A DNA stretch of 64,000 nucleotides from an uncultured Pelagibacteraceae bacterium. Lineage in GTDB: Bacteria; Pseudomonadota; Alphaproteobacteria; Pelagibacterales; Pelagibacteraceae. The DNA is taken from NCBI GenBank assembly GCA_902559395.1, contig CACEHR010000002.1, positions 1 through 64,000 of the forward strand, given 5' to 3'. Positions within the stretch are counted from its first letter, which is position 1. Each line of letters begins with the position of its first letter. A program made the translations under genes and the position numbers. This document shows positions 56,541 through 64,000 of this stretch, one piece after another. The notes beneath the pieces were generated by a model. It was not told where the DNA came from. It searched no databases and was given only the letters and a program-made list of their open reading frames with translations.

Positions 56541-58160
56541 ATGTCTAGAGAATCGATGGAATATGATGTTGTAATAATTGGTGGAGGACCATCAGGATTA
56601 TCAACCGCAATAAAGTTAAAACAATTAGATCCAAACCTAAATGTTTGTTTATTAGAAAAAGCATCAGAGATTGGAGCTCATATTTTAAGTGGAAATGTAT
56701 TTGAAACTCGTACTCTAGATGAATTATTACCAAATTGGAGAGAATTAAATTCTCCTATCAAAACAAAAGTAACTAAAGAAAAATTTTTATTTTTAGGAAA
56801 AACCAAATCTTTAAGTTGGCCAACTTGGCTACTACCTGCTGTACAACAAAATCATAAAAATTATATTATTAGTCTTGCAAATTTATGTAGATGGCTTGCT
56901 GAACAAGCTGAAAATTTAGGTGTAGAAATCTTTCCAGGATTTCCAGCAAGTGAAATTTTATATAACGAAGATGGATCGGTTAAAGGTGTAGCTACTCAAG
57001 ATATGGGTATAGATAAAGATGGAAATAAAAAAGATAGTTTTGAACCCGGTATTGAGCTTTTAGGGAAAGTAACTGTTTTTGCAGAAGGGTGCAGAGGTCA
57101 TTTAGGAAAACAATTGATTGAAAAATTTGAATTAAATAAAGGTAAAGATCCTCAACAATATGGAATTGGTTTTAAAGAAATTTGGGAAATAGAAGATAAA
57201 AATCATGAAGAAGGTTTAGTTATGCATACAGCTGGATGGCCATTAGATAACAGTACATATGGTGGTAGTTTTATGTATCACGCAGAAAATAAACAAGTTT
57301 TTCTAGGATATGTAATCGGTTTAGATTACAAAAATCCACATTTATCTCCTTATGATGAATTTCAGAGGTTTAAAACGCATCCAGCAATAAAAAGAATTAT
57401 AGAAGGCGGAAAAAGAATTTCTTACGGTGCAAGAGCCTTAATTGAAGGCGGATTACAGAGCTTACCAAAAATGTTCATGCCCGGAGCTTTATTAGTTGGT
57501 TGTGATGCTGGAACTTTGAATATGCCAAAAATAAAGGGTTCTCATACAGCGATGAAAAGTGGAGTCATTGCTGCTGAAACTATTAATGAACATTTAAAAG
57601 AAAACAAAGATTTATCTATTTATGAAGATAAATTTAAAAATAGCTGGCTACATAAAGAGCTTTATGAAGCCCGAAATGTAAAACCTAGTTTTAGTTGGGG
57701 GCTAATTTTGGGAATTATTTTTACAGGAATAGATCAAATTTTATTTAGAGGAAAATTTCCTTTTACTCTTAAACATAAACATGCTGATCATGAAACATTA
57801 AAACCAGCAAATCAAATGCCTAAAATAGATTATCCAAAATATGATAATGTAATAACTTTTGACAAAACAAGTTCAGTTTATCTAACAGGAACCAATCATG
57901 CTGACAATCAACCAGTTCATCTAAAACTTAAAGATCCTAATTTGCCAATTAATTATACTTTAGAAAAATTTGACGAACCTGCTCAAAGATATTGTCCGGC
58001 AGGCGTTTATGAAGTTCAAAAAGAAAATGATGTAAATAAATTTGTAATTAATTCTCAAAATTGTATCCATTGCAAAACATGTGATATTAAAGAACCTTCT
58101 CAAAATATAACTTGGGTTACACCAGAGGGTAGCGGTGGTCCTAGATATGGAAATATGTAA
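56541..58160 (+). CDS. Electron transfer flavoprotein-ubiquinone oxidoreductase
   Basis: The 539-residue protein has an FAD motif IIGGGPSGLSTAIKL near residues 12-26, a membrane-associated quinone region, and C-terminal 4Fe-4S cysteines (RYCPAGVYE, and NCIHCKTCDIKEP). It moves electrons from ETF to the ubiquinone pool. Together with DMGDH and etfBA it links demethylation to respiration. It converges on the DUF2237 gene. Confidence 0.95.
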   Translation: MSRESMEYDVVIIGGGPSGLSTAIKLKQLDPNLNVCLLEKASEIGAHILSGNVFETRTLDELLPNWRELNSPIKTKVTKEKFLFLGKTKSLSWPTWLLPAVQQNHKNYIISLANLCRWLAEQAENLGVEIFPGFPASEILYNEDGSVKGVATQDMGIDKDGNKKDSFEPGIELLGKVTVFAEGCRGHLGKQLIEKFELNKGKDPQQYGIGFKEIWEIEDKNHEEGLVMHTAGWPLDNSTYGGSFMYHAENKQVFLGYVIGLDYKNPHLSPYDEFQRFKTHPAIKRIIEGGKRISYGARALIEGGLQSLPKMFMPGALLVGCDAGTLNMPKIKGSHTAMKSGVIAAETINEHLKENKDLSIYEDKFKNSWLHKELYEARNVKPSFSWGLILGIIFTGIDQILFRGKFPFTLKHKHADHETLKPANQMPKIDYPKYDNVITFDKTSSVYLTGTNHADNQPVHLKLKDPNLPINYTLEKFDEPAQRYCPAGVYEVQKENDVNKFVINSQNCIHCKTCDIKEPSQNITWVTPEGSGGPRYGNM

Positions 58161-58161
58161 C

Positions 58162-58536
58162 TTAGGATAAATCTATTGCAAACTTTTTTAAAGTTTCAAT
58201 AGGCACATATTTAAGAGTGTTTTCGTGAGTTCTTTTCAAAAATATTGGACATCCTTTACCAGCTTCAACTGCCCTTGCATACCAACTAGCACACAAACAC
58301 CATCCATCTCCATCTTTTAATCCTGGAAACCCAAATTCAGGATGTGGAGTTATTAAATCGTTACCTGCTTCTTTCATCCACTCTAAACATTCGGTATTAA
58401 CTTTAGCACAAACTGTATGAAGTCCATGATCATTCTCGTCAGTGTTACAACAACCATCACGAAACCAACCTGTTAAAGGATCATTTGAACATTCTTCTAG
58501 GTCTTCACCTAGAACATTTTTTTGTTTTTCACTCAT
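58162..58536 (-). CDS. DUF2237 family protein
   Basis: The 124-residue protein has the family pattern FRDGCCNTDENDHGLHTVCA and DGWCLCASWYARA, with several conserved cysteines. Function is unknown; members are small and widespread in proteobacteria. It lies directly after hisI on the minus strand and abuts the convergent ETF-QO gene. Confidence 0.87.
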   Translation of the reverse strand: MSEKQKNVLGEDLEECSNDPLTGWFRDGCCNTDENDHGLHTVCAKVNTECLEWMKEAGNDLITPHPEFGFPGLKDGDGWCLCASWYARAVEAGKGCPIFLKRTHENTLKYVPIETLKKFAIDLS

Positions 58537-59004
58537 TTAAATTTTAGTTGGATTTGGTTGACCTTTATAAACTTCTTCAGGATCAAATTTTTTTTCTTTT
58601 TCAAGAAATTCCATTTCAACTTTTCTTCCGTTTTCTATTGGCCCCATAGGTATTGATCTATAAAAACATGATCTATAACCAACATGACAACTAGCTCCAT
58701 CACCGATATCTACTGTTAACCATATTGAGTCTTGATCATCATCAATTCTTATTTCAGTAACCTTTTGTGTAAATCCACTTGTTTTACCTTTGTGCCAGAT
58801 AGCTTTTCTCGATCTACTAAAATAGTGTGCCTCTTTAGTTTCAATTGTCTTTTTTAGAGCTTCAACATTCATGTATCCATGCATCAAAATATCTTTTGTT
58901 TTTGAGCACATAGTTATGACAGGGATTAGTCCATCATTATCAAATTTAGGTGAAAGAAGATTGCCTTCTTCAATATCGTAGATATTTTCTCTTTTTTTGA
59001 ACAT
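58537..59004 (-). CDS. hisI: Phosphoribosyl-AMP cyclohydrolase
   Basis: The 155-residue protein shows the HisI hallmarks: HYFSRSRKAIWHKGKTSGFTQ, the DDDQDSIW metal aspartates and CHVGYRSCFYRS with zinc cysteines. It opens the ring of PR-AMP in histidine synthesis. There is no HisE fusion, and other his genes are not nearby. It diverges from folE. Confidence 0.93.
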   Translation of the reverse strand: MFKKRENIYDIEEGNLLSPKFDNDGLIPVITMCSKTKDILMHGYMNVEALKKTIETKEAHYFSRSRKAIWHKGKTSGFTQKVTEIRIDDDQDSIWLTVDIGDGASCHVGYRSCFYRSIPMGPIENGRKVEMEFLEKEKKFDPEEVYKGQPNPTKI

Positions 59005-59081
59005 ATTGGGTGATTATGTAGCACATATCTAAATATATTAAATATTTTTAAATTAAGGTATTTACTGTATAAAAAAGCGCT

Positions 59082-59702
59082 ATGAAATTAGTAAAAGACA
59101 CTGACAATAAAGAATTACTTTCTAAAGAAGTATCTGACAAAGAAGCAGAGCAAGCATTTAAAACTATTTTATCTTGGATAGGCGAAGATCCAAATAGAGA
59201 AGGGTTATTAGAAACTCCTAAAAGAGTGATGAAAGCATTTAAAGAATATTTTAAAGGATATAAGGAGGATGCAAGCAAAGTTCTAGATAAAACTTTTGGG
59301 GATGTTGAAGGTTATGATGACATGGTTGTTCAAAAAAATATTTCAGTACAAAGTCATTGCGAACATCATATGGCTCCAATAATAGGAAAAGCACACGTAG
59401 CTTATATTCCAAAAGATAGAGTTGTAGGTTTAAGTAAGTTAGCGAGAGTTGTTGAAGTGTTCTCAAAAAGATTACAAACACAAGAAAGACTTACAATGCA
59501 AATAGCGAACACTTTAATGGAGTCATTAGATGCAAAAGGAGTTGCAGTTACAATTGATTCAACTCATCAGTGTATGACAATGAGAGGTATTAAAAAAGAA
59601 CAAGCAACTACGGTTACTAATTACTACTTAGGTCAATTCAAAGAAGATTTAAGTTATCAAAATAGATATTTACGATTTATCAGCACTACGTTAAAAGATT
59701 AA
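59082..59702 (+). CDS. folE: GTP cyclohydrolase I
   Basis: The 206-residue protein has IGEDPNREGLLETPKRV (about 32-48), VQSHCEHHMAPIIGKAHVAYIP with zinc ligands, and HQCMTMRGI. It makes dihydroneopterin triphosphate, the first step to folate, which is the cofactor of most demethylation enzymes here. It is followed after one base by the acuI-type gene. Confidence 0.95.
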   Translation: MKLVKDTDNKELLSKEVSDKEAEQAFKTILSWIGEDPNREGLLETPKRVMKAFKEYFKGYKEDASKVLDKTFGDVEGYDDMVVQKNISVQSHCEHHMAPIIGKAHVAYIPKDRVVGLSKLARVVEVFSKRLQTQERLTMQIANTLMESLDAKGVAVTIDSTHQCMTMRGIKKEQATTVTNYYLGQFKEDLSYQNRYLRFISTTLKD

Positions 59703-59703
59703 T

Positions 59704-60705
59704 GTGTCTGATCAATTCAAAGCAATAGTCCTTAACCAAGAAGGTGAAAATTTTTCTCGTGAAGTAAAATCTTTAGATAAAAGTTTCTTAAAACATGGAG
59801 ATGTGACTGTAAAAGTACATTATTCAGATTTAAACTTTAAAGATGGAATGATTCTAAAGAATGGAGGAAGATTAGTTAAAGAATATCCTCATATTCCAGG
59901 AATTGATTTTTCTGGAACTGTTATCGGAAGCGATAATCCAAAATTTAAAGAAGGTGACGAAGTAATTCATACTGGATTTAGAGTGGGAGAAGTTTTTTTT
60001 GGAGGGTTTTCGCAAATTGCAAAAGTAAGTGGAGATTTTTTAGTTAAAAAACCTGATAGTTTAACCAGCAAACAAGCGATGATTTTAGGAACAGCAGGTT
60101 TAACTTCTTTAATGAGTGCATTTGCTATTCAAGCAAGAGAAAGTATTTTATTAGGAGAAAAAGTTAACGATGTTTTAGTAACTGGTGCAACAGGTGGAGT
60201 TGGTAGTTTAGCAGTTATGGCTTTAACTAAATTAGGCTATAACGTTACTGCAGTTACAGGAAAAGACTCTAAGTCAGACTATTTAAAATCGTTAGGTGCT
60301 AAAAACATTATAAATAGGGCTGAATTTGACAAAGATCCTAGACCAATAGATAAGGGTTTATGGGACGGAGTAGTTGATACTGTTGGTGGAAAAATTTTAG
60401 CTAACGCAATAGCACAAACAAAGTCAAATGGAATTATTGCAGTTTGTGGAAACGCGAACAGCAATGAGCTTAATACAAATTTACTTCCTTTTATGTTAAG
60501 AGGTATTAAAGTTTGGGGAATGGACTCTGCTAATTGTAGTATAAAAAGAAGAGAATTTATTTGGGGCGAGGCATCAAAATTAATTGATTTTGATTTAATT
60601 GAAAAATCAGTTTTAACTGTTAGTTTGGAGGAATTAGTTGAAACTTATCCAAAAATTTTAAAAGGTGAAATTGCTGGAAGAGTATTAGTTGATTTAAATA
60701 AATAA
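59704..60705 (+). CDS. acuI: Acryloyl-CoA reductase-like (AcuI/YhdH) oxidoreductase
   Basis: The 333-residue protein is a medium-chain dehydrogenase without zinc ligands: YSDLNFKDGM, IPGIDFSGTV, GTAGLTSLMSA and VTGATGGVGSLAVMALTKLGY (NADPH site) match AcuI/YhdH. It reduces acryloyl-CoA to propionyl-CoA, which is useful when DMSP is cleaved to acrylate. The start is GTG at 59704; an ATG two bases upstream is in another frame. It overlaps the LysR gene by one base. Confidence 0.85.
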   Translation: MSDQFKAIVLNQEGENFSREVKSLDKSFLKHGDVTVKVHYSDLNFKDGMILKNGGRLVKEYPHIPGIDFSGTVIGSDNPKFKEGDEVIHTGFRVGEVFFGGFSQIAKVSGDFLVKKPDSLTSKQAMILGTAGLTSLMSAFAIQARESILLGEKVNDVLVTGATGGVGSLAVMALTKLGYNVTAVTGKDSKSDYLKSLGAKNIINRAEFDKDPRPIDKGLWDGVVDTVGGKILANAIAQTKSNGIIAVCGNANSNELNTNLLPFMLRGIKVWGMDSANCSIKRREFIWGEASKLIDFDLIEKSVLTVSLEELVETYPKILKGEIAGRVLVDLNK

Positions 60706-61592
60706 TGGATTGGGATAAATTAAAAATTTTTCATGCGGTGGCTGAAGCTGGAAGCTTTACGAATGCTACTGTTAATTTAAATCTTAGCCAATCAGCAATT
60801 AGCAGACAAATACAATCATTAGAACAAGATTTAAAAGTGCAGTTATTTGAAAGACATGCAAGAGGCTTAACCCTCACGCAAAATGGTGAATATGTTTTTA
60901 AAACTGCTCATGAGGTTATTAGCAAACTTAAAGAAGTTGAAACATCATTAGGTGATCAAAAAAGTAAACCAACAGGAAAATTAACAATTACAACTGTAAG
61001 AAGTTTTGGAACACATTGGTTAACACCAAGAATTCAAGAATTTATGACACTTAATCCAGAAATTGAGATTGAACTTGTTTTCGATGATAAAGAGTTAGAT
61101 TTGAGTACTCGTCAAGCTGATATCGGAATTTTTATGAGAAGACCAAAACAGCTTAACTATATTCAGAAAAAATTAGTTGATATTAAGTATTATATTTATG
61201 GATCAAATAAATACTTAGAAAAAAATGGGATGCCAAAAACAGTTAATGATTTAAACAAACATAAATTTATTTCATTTGGAAAAGGTGCTCCTTCGCCAGT
61301 TTATAATCCTGATTGGGCTTTAAAAATAGGAATGCATGATGGAAAAAAAAGAAAATCTATTATGAAGGTTAATAGTGTTAGTGGTTTATTATATGGTGTT
61401 GAGTCTGGTGTGGGTCTGGCAGCATTGCCAGAATATTTAGTTTCAAATACTAGTAATATAATTAAAGTACTTCCTAAAGTAGAAGGACCAATAACAGAGG
61501 CACATTTTGTGTACCCGCAATCATTAAAAAACACAGCTAGAGTCCAAGCATTTAGAAATTTCTTATTCAGTAAAATTGGCGACTGGAAATAA
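60705..61592 (+). CDS. LysR-family transcription regulator
   Basis: The 295-residue protein has the N-terminal helix-turn-helix (IFHAVAEAGSFTNATVNLNLSQSAISRQIQSLE at about 6-38, read in parts) and a periplasmic-binding-type effector domain resembling GcvA. It overlaps the acuI-type gene by one base and precedes an iron transport operon with its own Fur box. It may respond to acrylate or a related acid, but neither target nor effector is shown. Confidence 0.87.
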   Translation: MDWDKLKIFHAVAEAGSFTNATVNLNLSQSAISRQIQSLEQDLKVQLFERHARGLTLTQNGEYVFKTAHEVISKLKEVETSLGDQKSKPTGKLTITTVRSFGTHWLTPRIQEFMTLNPEIEIELVFDDKELDLSTRQADIGIFMRRPKQLNYIQKKLVDIKYYIYGSNKYLEKNGMPKTVNDLNKHKFISFGKGAPSPVYNPDWALKIGMHDGKKRKSIMKVNSVSGLLYGVESGVGLAALPEYLVSNTSNIIKVLPKVEGPITEAHFVYPQSLKNTARVQAFRNFLFSKIGDWK

Positions 61593-61644
61593 AAATTTCC
61601 CATATAAATAATATTAAATAGTCCTTGTATTCTGCGACAAAATA

Positions 61645-61681
61645 TGCGATTGATAATCATTCGCATTGAGAATAATTCTCA
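61645..61681. promoter_or_regulatory. Fur-type iron box upstream of the iron transport genes
   Basis: TGAGAATAATTCTCA (61667-61681) is a 7-1-7 palindrome matching the Fur box. A second, partly overlapping half-site region TGATAATCATTCGCA lies at 61651-61665. The two sit about 35 bases before the binding-protein ATG. This implies iron-dependent repression. Confidence 0.75.
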
Positions 61682-61715
61682 TTCGCAAATCAATTAGGGT
61701 AAAGAAAAGGATACA

Positions 61716-62744
61716 ATGAAAAAAGTAACAATAATAAGTTTATTTGTTTCTTTAATAGTCTCGTCATTTGCGATTGCAAATGAAGTAAATATCTTCAATG
61801 CAAGACATTACAAAGCAGATAATGAGCTCTATAGCAACTTTACCAACAAAACTGGAATTAAAGTAAACCTGATTAATGGAAAGGCCAGTGCATTAGAAAA
61901 AAGAATGATTGAAGAGGGGACTGACTCTTCAGCTGATCTTTATATTACTGCTGATGCTGGAAGATGTGGAGCTTTTAAAGCTAAAGGAATGACTCAAAGT
62001 GGTTTGGTGTCTCCGACAATTAAATCTTCTGTTCCAAAAAATTTTAGAACTACACACTGGGTAGGAGTAGCTAAAAGAGCAAGAATAATTTACTATTCAC
62101 CAGAAAGAGTAAGTGGCGCTGAATTATCAGGTCTTACATATGAAGATCTAGCTGATCCAAAATGGAAAGGCAGATTAGTAATTAGAAAATCAAGCAATAT
62201 TTATAACAAATCTCTTGTGGCTTCATTGATTGAGAATAATGGAAAGAAAGCTGCTTCTGAATGGTCTAAAGGAGTTGTTGCCAATATGGCAAGAACACCA
62301 AAAGGAAACGATAGAGCTCAAATTATGGCAGTTGCAGCTGGAGAAGCTGATATTGCTGTAGCAAATACTTATTACTTGGCACTTATGCTGTCTGGTAATA
62401 AAGGAGCAGAACAACAATCGGCTGCTAAAAAAGTTAAGGCATTTTTTCCTAATCAAAATGATAGAGGAACACATATGAATATTAGTTGTGCAGCTTTAGT
62501 AAAAGGAGCACCTAATAAAGCAAATGCTATCGCTCTTGTTGACTTTTTATTATCTCCAGAGGCTCAGGAACATTTTACAAATAATACTTTTGAGTTTCCA
62601 ATGATAGCTGGGGTATCTCCAAATCCATTAGTAGTGAATAATTTAGGATTAGATTTTAAACAAGATTTAACAACTAAAGTTTCAAGCTATGGAAAAAATC
62701 AAGCCGCTGCATTAGAGGTAATGACAGCTGCTGGATGGAAGTAA
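61716..62744 (+). CDS. Ferric-iron ABC transporter substrate-binding protein (FbpA/FutA-type)
   Basis: The 342-residue protein has a signal peptide ending near FAIANE and the FbpA-type start VNIFNARHYKADNELYSNFTNKTG. NTYYLALML supplies tandem tyrosine iron ligands, with further tyrosines around HYK. It binds ferric iron in the periplasm. A Fur box precedes it, and AAGGAT lies before the ATG. Confidence 0.9.
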   Translation: MKKVTIISLFVSLIVSSFAIANEVNIFNARHYKADNELYSNFTNKTGIKVNLINGKASALEKRMIEEGTDSSADLYITADAGRCGAFKAKGMTQSGLVSPTIKSSVPKNFRTTHWVGVAKRARIIYYSPERVSGAELSGLTYEDLADPKWKGRLVIRKSSNIYNKSLVASLIENNGKKAASEWSKGVVANMARTPKGNDRAQIMAVAAGEADIAVANTYYLALMLSGNKGAEQQSAAKKVKAFFPNQNDRGTHMNISCAALVKGAPNKANAIALVDFLLSPEAQEHFTNNTFEFPMIAGVSPNPLVVNNLGLDFKQDLTTKVSSYGKNQAAALEVMTAAGWK

Positions 62745-62751
62745 GGAAAAA

Positions 62752-62946
62752 GTGAGAAAGAATTTATTTAATTTTAATTTAGACATTTCTCCAGGCAAAA
62801 GTGGTTCTCTAGAGGGTCAGATAACTTGTGAGCCATGCTTGTCACAATGTGAAAAAATTAAAAAAAAAATAAATAATAGAAAATTATCTGAGATCGGAAA
62901 TGATGATATTGATCGTGTCATTAATGTTTTTGATTTAAAAAGTTAA
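62752..62946 (+). CDS. Small cysteine-containing protein (64 residues)
   Basis: The frame starts at GTG 62752 with AAGGA five bases before it, giving a 64-residue product with TCEPCLSQC (about residues 24-32), a CxxC-xxx-C pattern that could bind iron or zinc. It lies eight bases after the iron-binding protein and before a long hairpin and the permease. I do not recognise a family. A metal-handling role in the iron operon is an inference from place only. Confidence 0.65.
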   Translation: MRKNLFNFNLDISPGKSGSLEGQITCEPCLSQCEKIKKKINNRKLSEIGNDDIDRVINVFDLKS

Positions 62947-62955
62947 TTTTCAAAA

Positions 62956-63004
62956 AGTGAACATAACTCAATAGTTATTTACCCTACTATTGATTATGTT
63001 CACT
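62956..63004 (+). terminator. Long hairpin between the iron-binding protein unit and the permease
   Basis: The left arm AGTGAACATAACTCAATAG pairs with the right arm CTATTGATTATGTTCACT with one bulged base, an 18-pair stem with a loop of 12 bases. It ends 17 bases before the permease ATG. No long T run follows, so partial termination or RNA stabilisation is likely. Confidence 0.75.
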
Positions 63005-63021
63005 CGAACAAAAGGGTAAAA

Positions 63022-64000
63022 ATGTATTTAAAAAAAATTAATTTTTGGTTTTTAAGTTCTTTACTGGTATCAATTTTTGTTGCTATACCAATTGTTACTG
63101 TATTTACTAGTTTTTTTGAAGATACATCAAATTATTATCAAATTCTAAAAAATACTTTTTTGTTTGAATACATTTTTAATTCGCTTGTTTTGCTGATTAG
63201 TGTTTTGGTTTTAACTTTTTTAATTGGAACCAGTACGGCTTATTTGGTTTCTTTTTATAAATTTCCTTTTAGTGATTTTTTTAAATGGGCTCTTATATTA
63301 TCTTTTGCTGTACCTCCTTATATATACGCATATTCATTGACAGCTTTCTTTGAAAATTATGGAACATTATATTCGATATTGAAAAATCTATTTGGAGAGG
63401 CAAATTATAATCAAAGCATTCCAAAGTTTGATGGTCTAATAGGCGCTGTACTTTCGCTATCTTTTTCACTATTTGCTTATGTTTATATTCTCTCAAGAGC
63501 ATCTTTCCAGTATCAATCCCAAAATTTAATTGATTTAGGTAGAAATTTAGGATTTTCAAAAGCAAAATCCTTTTATTCGTTAATTTTACCTGCTGCTAGA
63601 CCAGCAATTGTTGCAGGCCTTTCTCTAGTTGCAATGGAAACTTTAGCTGAATTTGGGGCAGTTGATTTCTTTTCTATAAATACTTTAACAACAGGTATTT
63701 ATAACTCTTGGATTACATTTGATGACTTAGCTTTCTCAAACAGGATATCTTTTTTTCTTCTTTTATTCATTTTTGCAATATTTATTTTAGAAAATTTATC
63801 TAGAAAGAAGGCAAGGTATCACGCCAATACTAAAGGAGGATTTAAACAAAAAGAAAAAATCCAACTATTAGGAAGTAAAGCATTTTTTGCGTTCTCAATT
63901 TGCTTCTTAGTTTTTTTCCTAAGTTTTTTATTTCCACTAAGTCAAATGCTTTATTGGACATTAAAATTTCCTGAAAATCTTTTTGATATTCCAGTAGTAA
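63022..64000 (+). CDS. Ferric-iron ABC transporter permease (FbpB-type), partial
   Basis: Starting at ATG 63022 the frame stays open to the window edge (about 326 residues visible). It encodes membrane helices and the permease loop NLGFSKAKSFYSLILPAARPAIVAGLSLVAMETLAEFGAVDFF (given here as the FbpB-type EAA region, positions about 175-215). Iron permeases of this type are often tandem repeats of about 520-560 residues, so the gene probably continues well past 64000. It belongs to the Fur-controlled operon. Confidence 0.87.
   Translation, partial: MYLKKINFWFLSSLLVSIFVAIPIVTVFTSFFEDTSNYYQILKNTFLFEYIFNSLVLLISVLVLTFLIGTSTAYLVSFYKFPFSDFFKWALILSFAVPPYIYAYSLTAFFENYGTLYSILKNLFGEANYNQSIPKFDGLIGAVLSLSFSLFAYVYILSRASFQYQSQNLIDLGRNLGFSKAKSFYSLILPAARPAIVAGLSLVAMETLAEFGAVDFFSINTLTTGIYNSWITFDDLAFSNRISFFLLLFIFAIFILENLSRKKARYHANTKGGFKQKEKIQLLGSKAFFAFSICFLVFFLSFLFPLSQMLYWTLKFPENLFDIPVV

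Noticed and set aside
1-64000. tRNA, rRNA, CRISPR, insertion sequence or prophage
   Set aside because: No repeat-spacer array, transposase, integrase or cloverleaf-like stretch was seen in either strand, and coding regions fill nearly the whole window.

Overview
The window is a dense, AT-rich, almost intron-of-spacer-free stretch of a marine alphaproteobacterium of the SAR11 (Pelagibacterales) type. This is inferred from three things: very low GC, gene junctions that overlap by one to four bases, and a gene content dominated by one-carbon and methylated-compound metabolism. No rRNA, tRNA, CRISPR, insertion sequence or phage gene was seen. No gap between genes exceeds 300 bases.

Region 1 (1-17.7 kb) is a trimethylamine N-oxide (TMAO) and methylamine island. 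On the minus strand lie tdm (TMAO demethylase), a small winged-helix regulator, an FAD oxidoreductase, a gamma-glutamylmethylamide synthetase (gmaS) and the three N-methylglutamate synthase-type subunits (mgsA, mgsB, mgsC; the last is cut by the window edge). Diverging from tdm on the plus strand are tmoX, a strong terminator, two small genes, tmoW and tmoV (TMAO ABC transporter), then glpK and gpsA. A trimethylamine monooxygenase (tmm) follows on the minus strand. The logic is TMA to TMAO, uptake or production of TMAO, demethylation, and passage of methylamine through glutamyl intermediates.

Region 2 (17.7-26.6 kb) holds an iron-type alcohol dehydrogenase with a class I amidotransferase, formate-tetrahydrofolate ligase (fhs), and a four-subunit soxBDAG/mgdABCD-type oxidase that delivers methyl groups to tetrahydrofolate. 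Region 3 (26.6-35.8 kb) is housekeeping and uncharacterised: an EamA transporter, a racemase-like gene, a cold-shock protein, purE-purK, and a plus-strand set of an M19-like protein, a 554-residue unknown, a DUF3726 protein and a small zinc ribbon, facing a Yip1-like gene coupled to a 36-residue membrane peptide.

Region 4 (35.8-39.9 kb, minus) is an operon of an OpuAC-type binding protein, its permease, a methylenetetrahydrofolate reductase-like protein and a DmdA-like demethylase. This looks like an import-and-demethylate unit for an unidentified methylated osmolyte. Region 5 (40.1-52.3 kb, plus) is a long, tightly packed operon: Rieske oxygenase, betaine-homocysteine methyltransferase-like, dimethylglycine dehydrogenase-like, a SAM methyltransferase, a DddP-type DMSP lyase candidate, a small APS-kinase-like protein with a minimal nucleotidyltransferase, a 2-oxoglutarate oxygenase-like protein, a crotonase-fold protein, a BT1/MFS transporter and others. 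Region 6 (52.4-58.2 kb) joins a second dimethylglycine dehydrogenase to both electron transfer flavoprotein subunits and ETF-quinone oxidoreductase.

Region 7 (58.2-64 kb) has DUF2237, hisI, folE, an AcuI-type acryloyl-CoA reductase, a LysR regulator and a Fur-box-preceded ferric-iron ABC system (binding protein, small cysteine gene, hairpin, permease cut by the window edge).

The strongest leads are the DddP-type protein with all catalytic residues inside a betaine-catabolism operon; the DmdA-like/MTHFR/ABC operon; the kinase-nucleotidyltransferase pair; the M19-like set lacking the usual metal motif; and the recurring hairpin placed just after each ABC binding-protein gene.
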